Source of the DNA: an uncultured bacterium
Lineage (GTDB): Bacteria; Verrucomicrobiota; Lentisphaeria; Oligosphaerales; Oligosphaeraceae
Length of the DNA stretch: 64,000 nt
Direction: 5' to 3'
Assembly (NCBI GenBank): GCA_900548225.1
Contig: URJM01000002.1
Span: 6,902-70,901 of the forward strand
Part shown: positions 26,662-35,682 of the stretch, piece by piece
How positions within the stretch are numbered: the first letter of the stretch is position 1
How the letters are laid out: every line of letters starts with the position of its first letter
The notes under the pieces: model-generated
The model's database searches: none
What the model was told of the DNA's origin: nothing
Seen by the model: only the letters and a program-made list of their open reading frames with translations
Made by a program: the position numbers and the translations under genes

Positions 26662-27063
26662 ATGCCTACTATCAACCAATTGATCCGTAAAGGTCGCTCC
26701 GTGAAGCCCGCGAAGAGCCGTGTGCGTGCACTCGAGAAGTGCCCGCAGCGCCGTGGCGTCTGCATGCTGGTGACCGTCCGTACTCCCAAGAAGCCGAATT
26801 CCGCGCTGCGCAAGGTCTGCCGCGTCCGTCTGACCAATGGCCAGGAAGTCACCGCATACATCGGCGGCGAGGGCCACAACCTCCAGGAGCACAGCGTCGT
26901 GCTGGTCCGTGGCGGCCGTGTCCGTGACCTCCCCGGTGTCCGCTACCACGTTGTCCGCGGCAAGCTTGACACCCTCGGTGTTGACAAGCGCCGCCGTGGC
27001 CGTTCGAAGTACGGTGTGAAGCGTCCGAAGGCAGGTGCCGCCGACGCCAAGAAGAAGAAGTAA
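26662..27063 (+). CDS. rpsL: 30S ribosomal protein S12
   Basis: 133 aa. It shows the family start [12 protein letters not shown] and the decoding-centre loop [11 protein letters not shown], where streptomycin-resistance changes occur; the loop is wild type. [10 protein letters not shown] is also intact. First gene of the str-type operon, 31 nt before rpsG. Confidence 0.98.
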   Translation: MPTINQLIRKGRSVKPAKSRVRALEKCPQRRGVCMLVTVRTPKKPNSALRKVCRVRLTNGQEVTAYIGGEGHNLQEHSVVLVRGGRVRDLPGVRYHVVRGKLDTLGVDKRRRGRSKYGVKRPKAGAADAKKKK

Positions 27064-27094
27064 TTTCAGGAACACGGAGAATTTCTAAGGTACT

Positions 27095-27562
27095 ATGAGA
27101 AGACGTCAGGCTGTCAAGCGCGCTCTGATTCCGGATGTGCGCTATAACAACGAGCTGGTCGCCAGGCTGATCAACACGATCATGCTGTGCGGCAAGAAAT
27201 CCACCGCCCAGAACATCGTCTACGGCGCATTCGACCTCCTGAAGGAGAAGCGCAACGATGTGGAGCCGCTGGACCTTTTCCTTGGCGCCCTTGAGAACGC
27301 GAAGCCGCGCCTCGAGGTCAAGAGCCGCCGTGTCGGCGGTGCCACCTACCAGGTGCCCCTGGAAGTCCCCGCAAGCCGCCAGGTCGCCCTGGCAATGCGC
27401 TGGCTGGTGACCTACTCCCGTGGCCGCAAGGGCATGGATACCTGCCACGCCCTCGCCGCAGAACTGCTGGATGCCTACAACAACACGGGCAACACCATCA
27501 AGAAGCGCGACGACGTCCACAAGATGGCCAACGCCAACAAGGCCTTCGCGCACTTCCGCTAG
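27095..27562 (+). CDS. rpsG: 30S ribosomal protein S7
   Basis: 155 aa, MRRRQAVKRALIPD at the N-terminus and VGGATYQVPLEV in the core are diagnostic. S7 starts assembly of the 30S head. Preceded by AAGGT; followed by a 142-nt gap before fusA, longer than the other gaps of the operon. Confidence 0.98.
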   Translation: MRRRQAVKRALIPDVRYNNELVARLINTIMLCGKKSTAQNIVYGAFDLLKEKRNDVEPLDLFLGALENAKPRLEVKSRRVGGATYQVPLEVPASRQVALAMRWLVTYSRGRKGMDTCHALAAELLDAYNNTGNTIKKRDDVHKMANANKAFAHFR

Positions 27563-27704
27563 TCTTGACCCCTTCCCCGATGCCCTGCCTTCAATTCCGC
27601 TGGCAGGGCGTCTTCTGTAATCGCCTCCGCACCGCCTTCCCCAAGGCGGTCGGAATACCGGCCCCGGGAATCACCCTCCCAAGGCCGACGGAAACCCGCC
27701 TGCG

Positions 27705-29765
27705 ATGGATGAGCCCAGTGATTTCATCCGAAATTTCGGCATCATCGCCCACATCGACGCAGGCAAGACCACGTTGACGGAGAGGATTCTCCACGAGACT
27801 GGCCAGCTTCGCGTGTGCGGGGCGGTCGAGGACGGCACCACCGTCAGCGACTACCTGCTGCAGGAACGGGAGCGCGGCATCTCAATCGTCAGCGCGGCAG
27901 TGACCTGCCCGTGGCGCGGATACCAGCTCACGCTTCTGGACACGCCGGGGCACATCGATTTCACGGCCGAGGTGGAGCGTTCGCTCCGCGTCATGGACTC
28001 CGCAATCGCGGTCTTCTGCGCAGTGCGCGGCGTCCAGGCCCAGTCGGAGATGGTCTGGCGGCGCGCCGCCGGATACGGCCTCCCCGGGCTTGCCTTCGTA
28101 AGCAAGCTCGACAGGGAAGGCGCCGACTTCGAAGGCGTCCTCGCCCAGATGGGACGCCTCTTCGGAAAAACCAGGCCGCTCCCCCTGGCGAGGCCGATAA
28201 CGGACCCCCGGGGAAGACTCCTCGGAATCCTGAACCTCCTCACCGGAGAACTCTACGGCCCCGCCGACGAGACACCCCCCGAAGAGGATGTGGAACTCGC
28301 ACTCTGGGACGGACGGAGGATCCTGCTGGAGACTCTCGCCGAGTGCCAGGACTCGCTGCTGGAGGATTACCTCGCAGGGCGGTTCCCCGACCGCGGCGCG
28401 CTGGACATGGCAATCCGGCAGGCAACGCTGAAGAACCAGGTCATCCCGGTCCTCTGCGGCTCCTCGAAGGAGGGCTGGGGGGTGAGGACACTGCTGGACG
28501 CAGTCGTCTCATACCTCCCGTCGCCGGCGGAACGGATGTCCTCCCCCTGGGGGCGACGGACTTTCCCCGCTCTTGGCGAGAGCTTCCTTTCGCCGAAGGG
28601 CAGGCCCTACGCGGTCATGACCGCAGTCAAGCTTGTCAGGTCCCCGTGGCCTGGCGACTACCTGGCGGTTCGCCTCTACAGCGGCACTGTCGAGGCTGGA
28701 ATGCTCCTGCGGGACGCAAACAGGGAGCTCTCCTGGAGAGTGGGGCGCGTCTGGAGGCTGCGGGCCTCCGATGCAGAGGAAATCCCATCCGCCTCCTCGG
28801 GCGAAGTGGTGGGACTCGCCGCAACCCCGGAAGAACCCCTCCCCGCAATCCGCGCAGGGGACACGCTCCTCGAAGACGGAGCCCCCGTCCTCAGGCTCGC
28901 GAAGATGAAGTTCCCGGAGCCAGTCCTCTCCCTCGTCCTGGAGGGAGTCGACGCGGATGACAGGAAAAACCTCCCGAAGGCACTCGAGGCCCTCGCGGAA
29001 GAAGACCCTACAATCCGCTGGAAGAACGGACCGAGGGACGGACAGTGCACCGCCTCCGGCCTCGGAGAACTCCATCTCCAGGTCGTCAGGGAAAGGCTCA
29101 AGTCCGAATACCGCGTCAAGACGCGGGCGGGCGCCCCAATGGTCGCATACAGGACCACGGTCGCCTCAAAGTGCCGTCTGGAACGGGAGTTCAGACGACA
29201 GCTCTCGCCGGCCCTCACGGTCCAGGCAAGGGTCGAAGTAGAATTTGAGCCGCTGCCACCAAACAGCGGCGCAGTGGTGGAGTTCCCCTTCAGGGAGTCC
29301 ACCACGCTGCCTCTGGAATGCTGCGAGGCAATCCAGCAGGCCACAACGGAATTCGTCGATGGCGGAAACCCCACGGGCTACCCATTGACGAACACGCGCA
29401 TCACAGTCCTGGAGGTGTCCAGCGTCTCGCCAGACACTTCCGAACCGGTGTTCTTAACCGCAACACGCCTGGCTCTCGTCGATTCACTCGAAGAGGCCGG
29501 CGAAGTCGTGATGGAACCTGTGATGCGGCTCGAAGTGAGCTCTCCAGCCGAACAGATCGGCGCCATCCTGAACGACCTCTCCGCCCGAAGGGCAAGGGTC
29601 CTGCAGGTGGATGCTCTGCCAGGAGGGGGATCTCGCGCAGTCGCTCTTGTCCCAATGGTCGAAATCGTCTCCTATGCCACCGCCTTGCGGTCAATCTCCG
29701 CAGGACGGGCGCTGTTCACCGCCGAGCCCGCGGCATTGGAGAAACGGCCCGGACAAGACAAATAA
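27705..29765 (+). CDS. fusA: Divergent elongation factor G
   Basis: 686 aa translocation GTPase in the normal str-operon position. G1 [12 protein letters not shown] (15-26), G3 DTPGHIDF, G4 SKLD instead of NKMD. Switch I/II read [19 protein letters not shown] where ordinary EF-G has MDWMEQEQERGITITSA, so a conserved Thr is Ser. Domain IV tip loop reads [14 protein letters not shown]; the position of E. coli His583 is Val. Domains II-V are otherwise complete ([26 protein letters not shown]). Spacing to rpsJ is only 16 nt. It resembles EF-G2-type paralogues more than canonical EF-G1. Whether it is the main translocase is uncertain. Confidence 0.9.
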   Translation: MDEPSDFIRNFGIIAHIDAGKTTLTERILHETGQLRVCGAVEDGTTVSDYLLQERERGISIVSAAVTCPWRGYQLTLLDTPGHIDFTAEVERSLRVMDSAIAVFCAVRGVQAQSEMVWRRAAGYGLPGLAFVSKLDREGADFEGVLAQMGRLFGKTRPLPLARPITDPRGRLLGILNLLTGELYGPADETPPEEDVELALWDGRRILLETLAECQDSLLEDYLAGRFPDRGALDMAIRQATLKNQVIPVLCGSSKEGWGVRTLLDAVVSYLPSPAERMSSPWGRRTFPALGESFLSPKGRPYAVMTAVKLVRSPWPGDYLAVRLYSGTVEAGMLLRDANRELSWRVGRVWRLRASDAEEIPSASSGEVVGLAATPEEPLPAIRAGDTLLEDGAPVLRLAKMKFPEPVLSLVLEGVDADDRKNLPKALEALAEEDPTIRWKNGPRDGQCTASGLGELHLQVVRERLKSEYRVKTRAGAPMVAYRTTVASKCRLEREFRRQLSPALTVQARVEVEFEPLPPNSGAVVEFPFRESTTLPLECCEAIQQATTEFVDGGNPTGYPLTNTRITVLEVSSVSPDTSEPVFLTATRLALVDSLEEAGEVVMEPVMRLEVSSPAEQIGAILNDLSARRARVLQVDALPGGGSRAVALVPMVEIVSYATALRSISAGRALFTAEPAALEKRPGQDK

Positions 29766-29781
29766 CCAGGAAGAACAGGAC

Positions 29782-30093
29782 ATGGCTAACAAGCAGACCA
29801 TCCGCATCAGGCTCCAGGCCTTCGAAAACACGATCCTGGACCAGTCCACAGCGGACATCGTCGGTACCGTCAAGCGTACCGGCGCACAGGTGGCAGGACC
29901 AATCCCACTGCCTACCAAAATCGAGCGATTCACCGTGAACCGCTCCCCCCATGTTGACAAGAAGTCCATGGAGCAGTTCGAAATCCGCACCCACAAGCGG
30001 GTCCTCGATATCATCAATCCCTCCGTCCGCACAGTCGACGAGCTCAGAAAGCTCTCGCTGCCTGCAGGTGTCGAGATCGTCATCAAACTCTAA
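29782..30093 (+). CDS. rpsJ: 30S ribosomal protein S10
   Basis: 103 aa. The ATG at 29782 after AGGA gives the family start ([14 protein letters not shown]); frame extension upstream overlaps fusA and is rejected. GPIPLPTK and FEIRTHKR are typical. Normally tuf lies between fusA and rpsJ; here it is missing. First S10-operon gene, 18 nt before rplC. Confidence 0.97.
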   Translation: MANKQTIRIRLQAFENTILDQSTADIVGTVKRTGAQVAGPIPLPTKIERFTVNRSPHVDKKSMEQFEIRTHKRVLDIINPSVRTVDELRKLSLPAGVEIVIKL

Positions 30094-30111
30094 GCCAGGG
30101 AGACAACTGAA

Positions 30112-30747
30112 ATGAAAAAAGGTCTCATCGGCAAAAAGCTGGGAATGACGCAGATCTTCAACGAGAAGGGAGCACTCATCCCCGTCACTGTCATCGACTG
30201 CGGACCCTGCACCGTCATCACCGCGAAGACCGTGGAGAAGGACGGATACAGCGCACTGCAGCTGGGCTTCGGCAAGCGCAAGGCCAAGAACGTCTCAAAG
30301 GCGGTCCTGGGCAATGTGAAGGCGGCAGGCCTCGAAAACAATCCTCCTGAAGTCATCAAGGAAATCCGCCTCGACGCAGATCCGACCCAGAAGGCCGGCG
30401 ATGTGCTGAATGTGGATATCTTCGCTGTGGACGAGTTCGTGGATGTCTCCGGCACCACCAAGGGCCGCGGCTTCCAGGGCGTTGTCAAGCGCTGGCGCTT
30501 CGCCGGCGGCCGTGAAACCCACGGTGGCGCCTGGACCCGCCGCACCGGTTCCATCGGCATGTGCGAAAAGCCAGGCAAGGTCATGAAGGGACACCCGATG
30601 CCCGGACACATGGGCAGCGTGACCCGCACAACCCAGAACCTGAAGGTCGTGGGCGTCCGCCCGGAGGAGCATCTGCTTCTCGTCAAGGGCGCGATCCCTG
30701 GAGCGAATGGTGGTGTGGTCTGTGTCCGCAGCGCCGTCAAGAAATAA
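30112..30747 (+). CDS. rplC: 50S ribosomal protein L3
   Basis: 211 aa. MKKGLIGKKLGMTQIF at the N-terminus and FAGGRETHGG..RTGSIGMCEKPGKVMKGHPMPGHMG carry the L3 signature, including the loop near the peptidyl transferase centre. Early 50S assembly protein; 18 nt after rpsJ. Confidence 0.98.
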   Translation: MKKGLIGKKLGMTQIFNEKGALIPVTVIDCGPCTVITAKTVEKDGYSALQLGFGKRKAKNVSKAVLGNVKAAGLENNPPEVIKEIRLDADPTQKAGDVLNVDIFAVDEFVDVSGTTKGRGFQGVVKRWRFAGGRETHGGAWTRRTGSIGMCEKPGKVMKGHPMPGHMGSVTRTTQNLKVVGVRPEEHLLLVKGAIPGANGGVVCVRSAVKK

Positions 30748-30765
30748 CCTGGGAGGATGCCAATT

Positions 30766-31395
30766 ATGTCTAACCTCAATATCCTGAATCAGCAGGGTGC
30801 CGACACTGGCGCCCCCGCAGTCATCGAGGAGAGCTGGCTGGTGCGCGACAAGGGTGAGCAGGCAGTGAAGGACGCCGTGGTGGCCTTCCTTGCGGCTCAG
30901 CGCAGCGGCACCGCCTGCACCAAGAACCGCGCCAAGATGAGCAGCCGTTCCCAGGCGAAGCCCTGGAGGCAGAAGGGAACCGGCCGCGCACGCAGCGGCG
31001 GCAAGAGCAGCCCAATCTGGAGGGGCGGAGCAGTGGCCTTCGGACCAGTCCCCCGCGACTACTCCAAGAGCGTCAACAAGAAGGTCCTCAAGCTGGCACT
31101 GCGCCGCGCATTCACTGACCGCCTCGACGACGGAGACGTGATCGTGGTCGATGACATCGCCTTCGACACCCCGAAGACCAAGGAGATGAATGCCTTCCTC
31201 AAGGCAATCAACGCAGGAAGCGACGCACTGGTGCTGGTGGACGACTACACCGAAAACCTGGATCTGGCGGCGCGCAACCTCCAGCAGGTCCTCGTCCTGA
31301 AGGCGACCAGCGTCAATACCTACCTGATGCTCCTCTTCAAGAAGATCGTCATCACCAAGGCAGGCCTGGCTAAGCTGGGTGAGCGTCTCGCATAG
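30766..31395 (+). CDS. rplD: 50S ribosomal protein L4
   Basis: 209 aa. The central loop QAKPWRQKGTGRARSG and WRGGAVAFGP are diagnostic; it lines the exit tunnel. An ATG three codons earlier touches GGGAGG directly, so the ATG at 30766, 9 nt after it, is the likely start. In many bacteria L4 represses the S10 operon; no S10 leader structure was recognised upstream of rpsJ. Confidence 0.97.
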   Translation: MSNLNILNQQGADTGAPAVIEESWLVRDKGEQAVKDAVVAFLAAQRSGTACTKNRAKMSSRSQAKPWRQKGTGRARSGGKSSPIWRGGAVAFGPVPRDYSKSVNKKVLKLALRRAFTDRLDDGDVIVVDDIAFDTPKTKEMNAFLKAINAGSDALVLVDDYTENLDLAARNLQQVLVLKATSVNTYLMLLFKKIVITKAGLAKLGERLA

Positions 31396-31406
31396 GAGTG
31401 ACAACG

Positions 31407-31700
31407 ATGGACAAATCCTTCAATCCATACGATGTGGTTTACACCGTTCTCATCACCGAGCGCGGCACGAACCTGACCGACAAGTTCAACAAGTACCTCT
31501 TCAAGGTCAATCCATCCAGCAACAAGGTTGAGATCAAGGCCGCTGTCGAGGCGATCTTCCCCGAAGTCAAGGTGTCCGCCGTCAACACGATGAACATCCT
31601 TGGCAAGTCCAAGCGGATGCGTTCCGCCAAGATGGGCAAGCGCCCTGACTGGAAGAAGGCTGTCGTCACGCTCTCTGAGGGCAAGATCGAGTTGCTCTAA
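31407..31700 (+). CDS. rplW: 50S ribosomal protein L23
   Basis: 97 aa. VLITERGTNLTDKFNKYLFKV, then KVSAVNTMNILGKSKR and WKKAVVTL match L23, the exit-tunnel docking site for SRP and trigger factor. A GTG three codons earlier lies inside the ribosome binding site, so ATG 31407 is preferred. Confidence 0.97.
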   Translation: MDKSFNPYDVVYTVLITERGTNLTDKFNKYLFKVNPSSNKVEIKAAVEAIFPEVKVSAVNTMNILGKSKRMRSAKMGKRPDWKKAVVTLSEGKIELL

Positions 31701-31727
31701 AGTCACTCACACAGGAGAAACCTAATA

Positions 31728-32558
31728 ATGGGAATCAAAGCATACAAGCCTACCAGCCCTGGACGGCGTGGAATGGTGGTGAGTGACTTTTCCGAGCTCA
31801 CCCGCCGCACTTCCGAGAAGTCCCTCACCGTGGGCAAGCACTCCACCGGTGGCAGAAACAACTACGGCCGCATGACCGTCCGCTTCCGTGGCGGCGGCGT
31901 CAAGCGCTGCTATCGCATCATCGACTTCAAGCGCTACGACAAGGACGGAGTGCCCGCGAAGGTCGCCGAAGTCGAATACGACCCCAACCGCACCAGCCGC
32001 ATCGCGCTCCTGCACTACGCGGACGGCGAGAAGCGCTACATCCCCGCGCCTGTCGGCGTCAAGCAGGGCGACGTTCTTGTGAGCGGCCCCACCGCTGACT
32101 TCAAGCCAGGCAACAACATGCCCATCGCCAACATCCCCGATGGCATCAACATCCACTGCATCGAACTGGTCCCCGGAAAGGGCGCACAGCTCGCACGCGC
32201 AGCGGGACAGTACGCCATCCTCCGCGCAAAGGAGAATGGATACGCACAGGTCCGCCTGCCCTCCGGTGAGGTCAGACTGATCAATGTCAAGTGCCGCGCC
32301 ACCATCGGCCAGGTCGGAAATGTCGAACACTCCGACATCAAGCTCGGAAAGGCAGGCAAGTCCCGCTACCTCGGATTCCGCCCGCACGTCCGCGGTGTCG
32401 TCCAGAACCCTGTCGACTCCCCAATGGGAGGCGGCGAAGGACGCGCCTCCGGCGGTGGACACCCACAGTCGCCTTGGGCACAGCTCTCAAAGGGCTTCAA
32501 GACACGCAATCCAAAGAAGCAGTCCAGCAACTTCATCGTCTCCAGGAGGAAGAAGTAA
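31728..32558 (+). CDS. rplB: 50S ribosomal protein L2
   Basis: 276 aa, full length. [14 protein letters not shown] at the start, [13 protein letters not shown] in the middle, and [20 protein letters not shown] with the His needed for peptidyl transferase activity. The stop codon abuts the rpsS start. Confidence 0.98.
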   Translation: MGIKAYKPTSPGRRGMVVSDFSELTRRTSEKSLTVGKHSTGGRNNYGRMTVRFRGGGVKRCYRIIDFKRYDKDGVPAKVAEVEYDPNRTSRIALLHYADGEKRYIPAPVGVKQGDVLVSGPTADFKPGNNMPIANIPDGINIHCIELVPGKGAQLARAAGQYAILRAKENGYAQVRLPSGEVRLINVKCRATIGQVGNVEHSDIKLGKAGKSRYLGFRPHVRGVVQNPVDSPMGGGEGRASGGGHPQSPWAQLSKGFKTRNPKKQSSNFIVSRRKK

Positions 32559-32828
32559 ATGTCCAGAAGTATCAAGAAAGGACCTTTTGTTGACGACTCC
32601 CTCCTGAAGAAGTCGGAGGCGGCAACAAAGAGCGGCAAGAAGGACGCCATCAAGACCTGGAGCAGACGCTCCACCATCCTTCCCGAATTCGTCGGACAGA
32701 CCTTCGCCGTCCATAACGGCAAGACCTTCGTCAACGTCTTCGTGACCGAAAACATGGTCGGACACCGCCTCGGCGAGTTCTCCGCCACACGACTCTTCCG
32801 CGGACACGGCCAGATCTCTGGCAAGTAG
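32559..32828 (+). CDS. rpsS: 30S ribosomal protein S19
   Basis: 89 aa. [18 protein letters not shown] and [11 protein letters not shown] are diagnostic. It starts with zero spacing after rplB. In other bacteria rplV, rpsC, rplP and further genes follow; here the cluster ends with a terminator 21 nt downstream. Confidence 0.98.
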   Translation: MSRSIKKGPFVDDSLLKKSEAATKSGKKDAIKTWSRRSTILPEFVGQTFAVHNGKTFVNVFVTENMVGHRLGEFSATRLFRGHGQISGK

Positions 32829-32848
32829 CAGCAGAAGAACCCCACAAC

Positions 32849-32888
32849 GCAAAAGCGCCGCCTGGCTTCAGCCGAGCGGCGCTTTTGC
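32849..32888 (+). terminator. Terminator after rpsS
   Basis: A 13-bp stem GCAAAAGCGCCGC/GCGGCGCTTTTGC with a 14-nt loop, containing its own T run. It ends the ribosomal protein cluster and can work on either strand. Confidence 0.9.
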
Positions 32889-32972
32889 TATTCAACCATT
32901 TCATGCCAGATTACTTTTCATGGGGTAGGGGAGATGGATGAGGGAGAAGAAGGTATTTTGCCGCGGGCCTCT

Positions 32973-33236
32973 TTTGAACCACGAATGCACACGAATGCAC
33001 ACGAAAAAAGAAAAGATAGTTTGAACCACGAAAAGCACGAAATACACGAAAAAGAATAAACAGTTTGAACCACTAATGGACACTAATGGACACGAATGGA
33101 CACTAAAAATCATTTTAAACCACGAAAAGCACGAAATACACGAAAATAAAACATTTTGAACCACGAATGGACACGAATGGACACGAAAAATATAAAAACA
33201 GTTTAAACCACGAAACACACGGAAACAATAAAATAT
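32973..33236. repeat. CACGAA-type degenerate repeat block
   Basis: About 260 nt of ccacgaatgcac / cacgaaaagcacgaaatacac units in the same orientation as at 6.1-6.4 kb. No gene is seen. It separates the ribosomal protein cluster from the DUF4838 gene. Confidence 0.9.
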
Positions 33237-33244
33237 TCGTGCCC

Positions 33245-33475
33245 CTCCCCCTCAATGGACGCGCGGCGGAATCGCCGTGCGGGCGCGCCCACGCGCGCCA
33301 ACCACGCACTACTTTCTCCCTTCTTCTCCCTACTCCCTACTTTGGAAGCCCACTGCAAAGTGTCCACGCACTACTTTCTCCTTTCTTCTCCCTCTTCCCT
33401 ACTTTACGGGCTCGCCCACGCGCGCCATCCACGCACTACCTTCTCCCCTCTTCTCCCTCCTCCCTACTTAAGCCT
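33245..33475. repeat. GC-hairpin plus pyrimidine-tract repeats (second repeat family)
   Basis: A GC-rich head (caatggacgcgcggcggaat, then gggcgcgcccacgcgcgcc) is followed by units starting ccacgcactac and running into ttctcc/ccctac tracts; the tail unit occurs three times with spacing of about 65-80 nt. Copies of the head occur at 62.13 kb and at the window end. No gene. Confidence 0.85.
33260..33281. other. Conserved 9-bp hairpin, copy 1
   Basis: CGCGCGGCG-gaat-CGCCGTGCG forms nine pairs including one G-T. Compared with the copy at 62132, pairs change in a compensatory way while the gaat loop is constant. Confidence 0.7.
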
Positions 33476-35221
33476 CCTTCTCCAGAGTTCCGGCGTATGT
33501 CCTGGCGCGTCGGCGTGTTCGGTCAGTGTTACTACCCCCAGGCTGTTGAGCCGTGCGAGGAGTTCGTCCGCATAATCGTCGGCCTTCCATGGTTCCGGCG
33601 GTGTCAGTCCCCTTTCCATTGCGCACATTGCCAGTGGCAGGACTGCGGCGATGATTCTGGGGCCGTATGTCGGTTTTTTCCCGAATCTTTCGCAGAGTTC
33701 CTCCCCTTCGTGCCAGAGGCTTAGCAGCACATCTTCGGGGAGCCATCCCGTGGTTGTCATGGTATAGCAGTTGTCTGCGCCCTTTGCGAGTTCTGTCGTT
33801 GTATGGATGTATTTTCTGACGAACTCCGCCGCGGGGCCGTAGTATGGCTCCAGGAATTGGTCTATCAGCTCGAATGTATCGAGGTCGGGGTTCCACATAA
33901 GTTTCGAGAGCACCCAGTTCCTGAGTTCTGGAAGATCCGCCGCCCTGCCGCCGCCATTGCTGTTGTTCTGTTCGAAGACGGAGATTACGCCGCAGTCGCG
34001 GAAGAGGCGCATGTTCGGGGCGAATGTCGCCCAGTTCGGATGAGGCTGCCAATACTTTCTGAAGACAGTCACGTAGTCCCAGACGAGCATCTGCCTTGCC
34101 AGGGGCGCCCATCCAATCATGTCCTCGTGAAGGCGGCTGTTGGGGCCGGGCGTCTCAAGGGTCTGGAAGGATGCCGCCTCGATGGTGCAGCTCCGTATGG
34201 CGACGTTGTGCCTAGGCCAGATTGTCTTCGGAGGATTGCGTGTGAATCTGTAGGCGAGGGTCTCCACAAGCACATCCGGGAATTCCTTCTCGACCGCCTC
34301 GGCCACCTCGTTGACAAAATCGATGTAGAGGTCGGTGATGTTGCCGTGCTTCTGGATGAAGTCGTTGCACTCGTCGCACTGGCAGTATCTCGTGTTGTCA
34401 TTCTGACTGACTGAGATGAAGCCATAGCCAGGGTCGTCACGCAGCGCCTGAAGCGTCTCCTTGACCAGCTCTTCGCGCATCTCCCTGTTTGTCAGGCAAA
34501 GCTGGGAGTCACGACGGCGCGCCGCCTTCCTGAAGGGCTCCTTCCTGTAGGAATACCACTCGGGATGACGGTCAAAGTATTTGCCCGGCGGAAGAAGGAT
34601 GTCGAAGGTGTGGACGAACATCCGGAAGCCAAGGTCCTTCCACCCCCCGTACCTGATGTCGTTGGGCTGGTAGCTGCCGTTGTTCCGAAGGTGGGAGTGA
34701 AAGGCAGGGTCACCACCTGTATTCTCGGAACTGACGGCGCGGATGTATATCTCGGGCGCGTAGCGATAGTCCCACGGGGGAAGTTCCAGCGAGGAAGGGG
34801 AGGACGGTGTGATGGTGGCGTCGGCGGCAAGCCACATCACGCCAAGGGTCCGCTCCAGAAACTCGTAGACAGCATACAGGGTGCCACGGGGACGGGCGCC
34901 GCATAGGAAAAGACGGTCGCCGTCGCTGCGCAAAAATATCTCGTCCTTCCTGAATTCCTCCACCGACCCAAGCCCCATGAGGGACAACGCATCCCCCACG
35001 GGACCGACAACAAGCAGGGGACCGCTCAGGGTAGGGGAATACTCCACCAACGGCAGAACCGCACCAGTACACAAACGTATGTACTCCCGAAGCTCCTCGC
35101 CTGCACAACGCTCGGCGGCTGTCGCCTCGGGTATCACCGCTATCCGATAACTGGATAATGGAGCAGCATGACAAAAGGTGAAAAAAACTGACAAAAAGAG
35201 CAGGGGCAGGTAACGATTCAT
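33464..35221 (-). CDS. Secreted DUF4838-family protein
   Basis: 585 aa with a clear signal peptide (MNRYLPLLFLSVFFTFCHA). The N-terminal domain (AAERCAGEELREYI..., about 35-130) resembles the alpha-glucuronidase/GH20-type beta-alpha domain found in front of DUF4838. The hallmark SVSQNDNTRYCQCDECN (about residues 285-301) and LVWDYVTVFRKYWQPHPN are DUF4838 traits. The family is linked to polysaccharide breakdown in gut bacteria but its reaction is not established. A longer frame adds nine codons upstream; the start before the signal peptide is chosen. It is alone, flanked by repeats and tRNA-Thr. Confidence 0.85.
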   Translation of the reverse strand: MNRYLPLLFLSVFFTFCHAAPLSSYRIAVIPEATAAERCAGEELREYIRLCTGAVLPLVEYSPTLSGPLLVVGPVGDALSLMGLGSVEEFRKDEIFLRSDGDRLFLCGARPRGTLYAVYEFLERTLGVMWLAADATITPSSPSSLELPPWDYRYAPEIYIRAVSSENTGGDPAFHSHLRNNGSYQPNDIRYGGWKDLGFRMFVHTFDILLPPGKYFDRHPEWYSYRKEPFRKAARRRDSQLCLTNREMREELVKETLQALRDDPGYGFISVSQNDNTRYCQCDECNDFIQKHGNITDLYIDFVNEVAEAVEKEFPDVLVETLAYRFTRNPPKTIWPRHNVAIRSCTIEAASFQTLETPGPNSRLHEDMIGWAPLARQMLVWDYVTVFRKYWQPHPNWATFAPNMRLFRDCGVISVFEQNNSNGGGRAADLPELRNWVLSKLMWNPDLDTFELIDQFLEPYYGPAAEFVRKYIHTTTELAKGADNCYTMTTTGWLPEDVLLSLWHEGEELCERFGKKPTYGPRIIAAVLPLAMCAMERGLTPPEPWKADDYADELLARLNSLGVVTLTEHADAPGHTPELWRRRLK

Positions 35222-35300
35222 TGAAAAAATCTCAGGTTGTCGGGCCAAGGGGTACGCAGAAGGCGTGGAATGGTGTAAATTAACCCTGTCGACAAAGTTT

Positions 35301-35376
35301 GCCAGAATAGCTCAGCTGGTAGAGCACTTGATTTGTAATCAGGCGGTCGTCGGTTCGAATCCGACTTCTGGCTCCA
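35301..35376 (+). tRNA. tRNA-Thr(TGT)
   Basis: Complete cloverleaf: acceptor GCCAGAA/TTCTGGC, anticodon stem CTTGA/TCAGG with loop TTTGTAA (anticodon TGT), T arm GTCGG-TTCGAAT-CCGAC, encoded CCA. Confidence 0.97.
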
Positions 35377-35682
35377 TTTTTATAACTCGCTTGAAATAAG
35401 CATATTACGGCTTCCGAAATCCACGGAGGCCTTTCTTCTTTCCCCAGAAAAGGCAATTCCCGGGGCGGATGCTCTCCGTGTGGGAGGGATCGGGCTTCAA
35501 AATCCCTTGTCATTCGATGGTTCTGAATCCATAAGACGGAGTATATTCAGGGATAATCTGCCTGGCGTCCTTATGCAGAAGTCCTTTGCGCCCTTGTTGG
35601 CATACGACTTGCTTTCTGTCGGGTAATGGAGTTTTCAGCCACGGTGAACCGCCCTGCGCGACCGGGCCATTTTCCGCACAAT
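35377..35682. other. Intergenic stretch without recognised gene
   Basis: About 300 nt between tRNA-Thr and the next secreted protein gene. A 64-codon minus-strand frame (35510-35704) has no ribosome binding site and no recognisable product. No RNA family or clear terminator was identified. Confidence 0.5.

Noticed and set aside
29611..29781. N-terminal extension of S10 inside fusA
   Set aside because: S10 homologues start at the ATG at 29782, which has its own ribosome binding site; the extension is a shadow of fusA.
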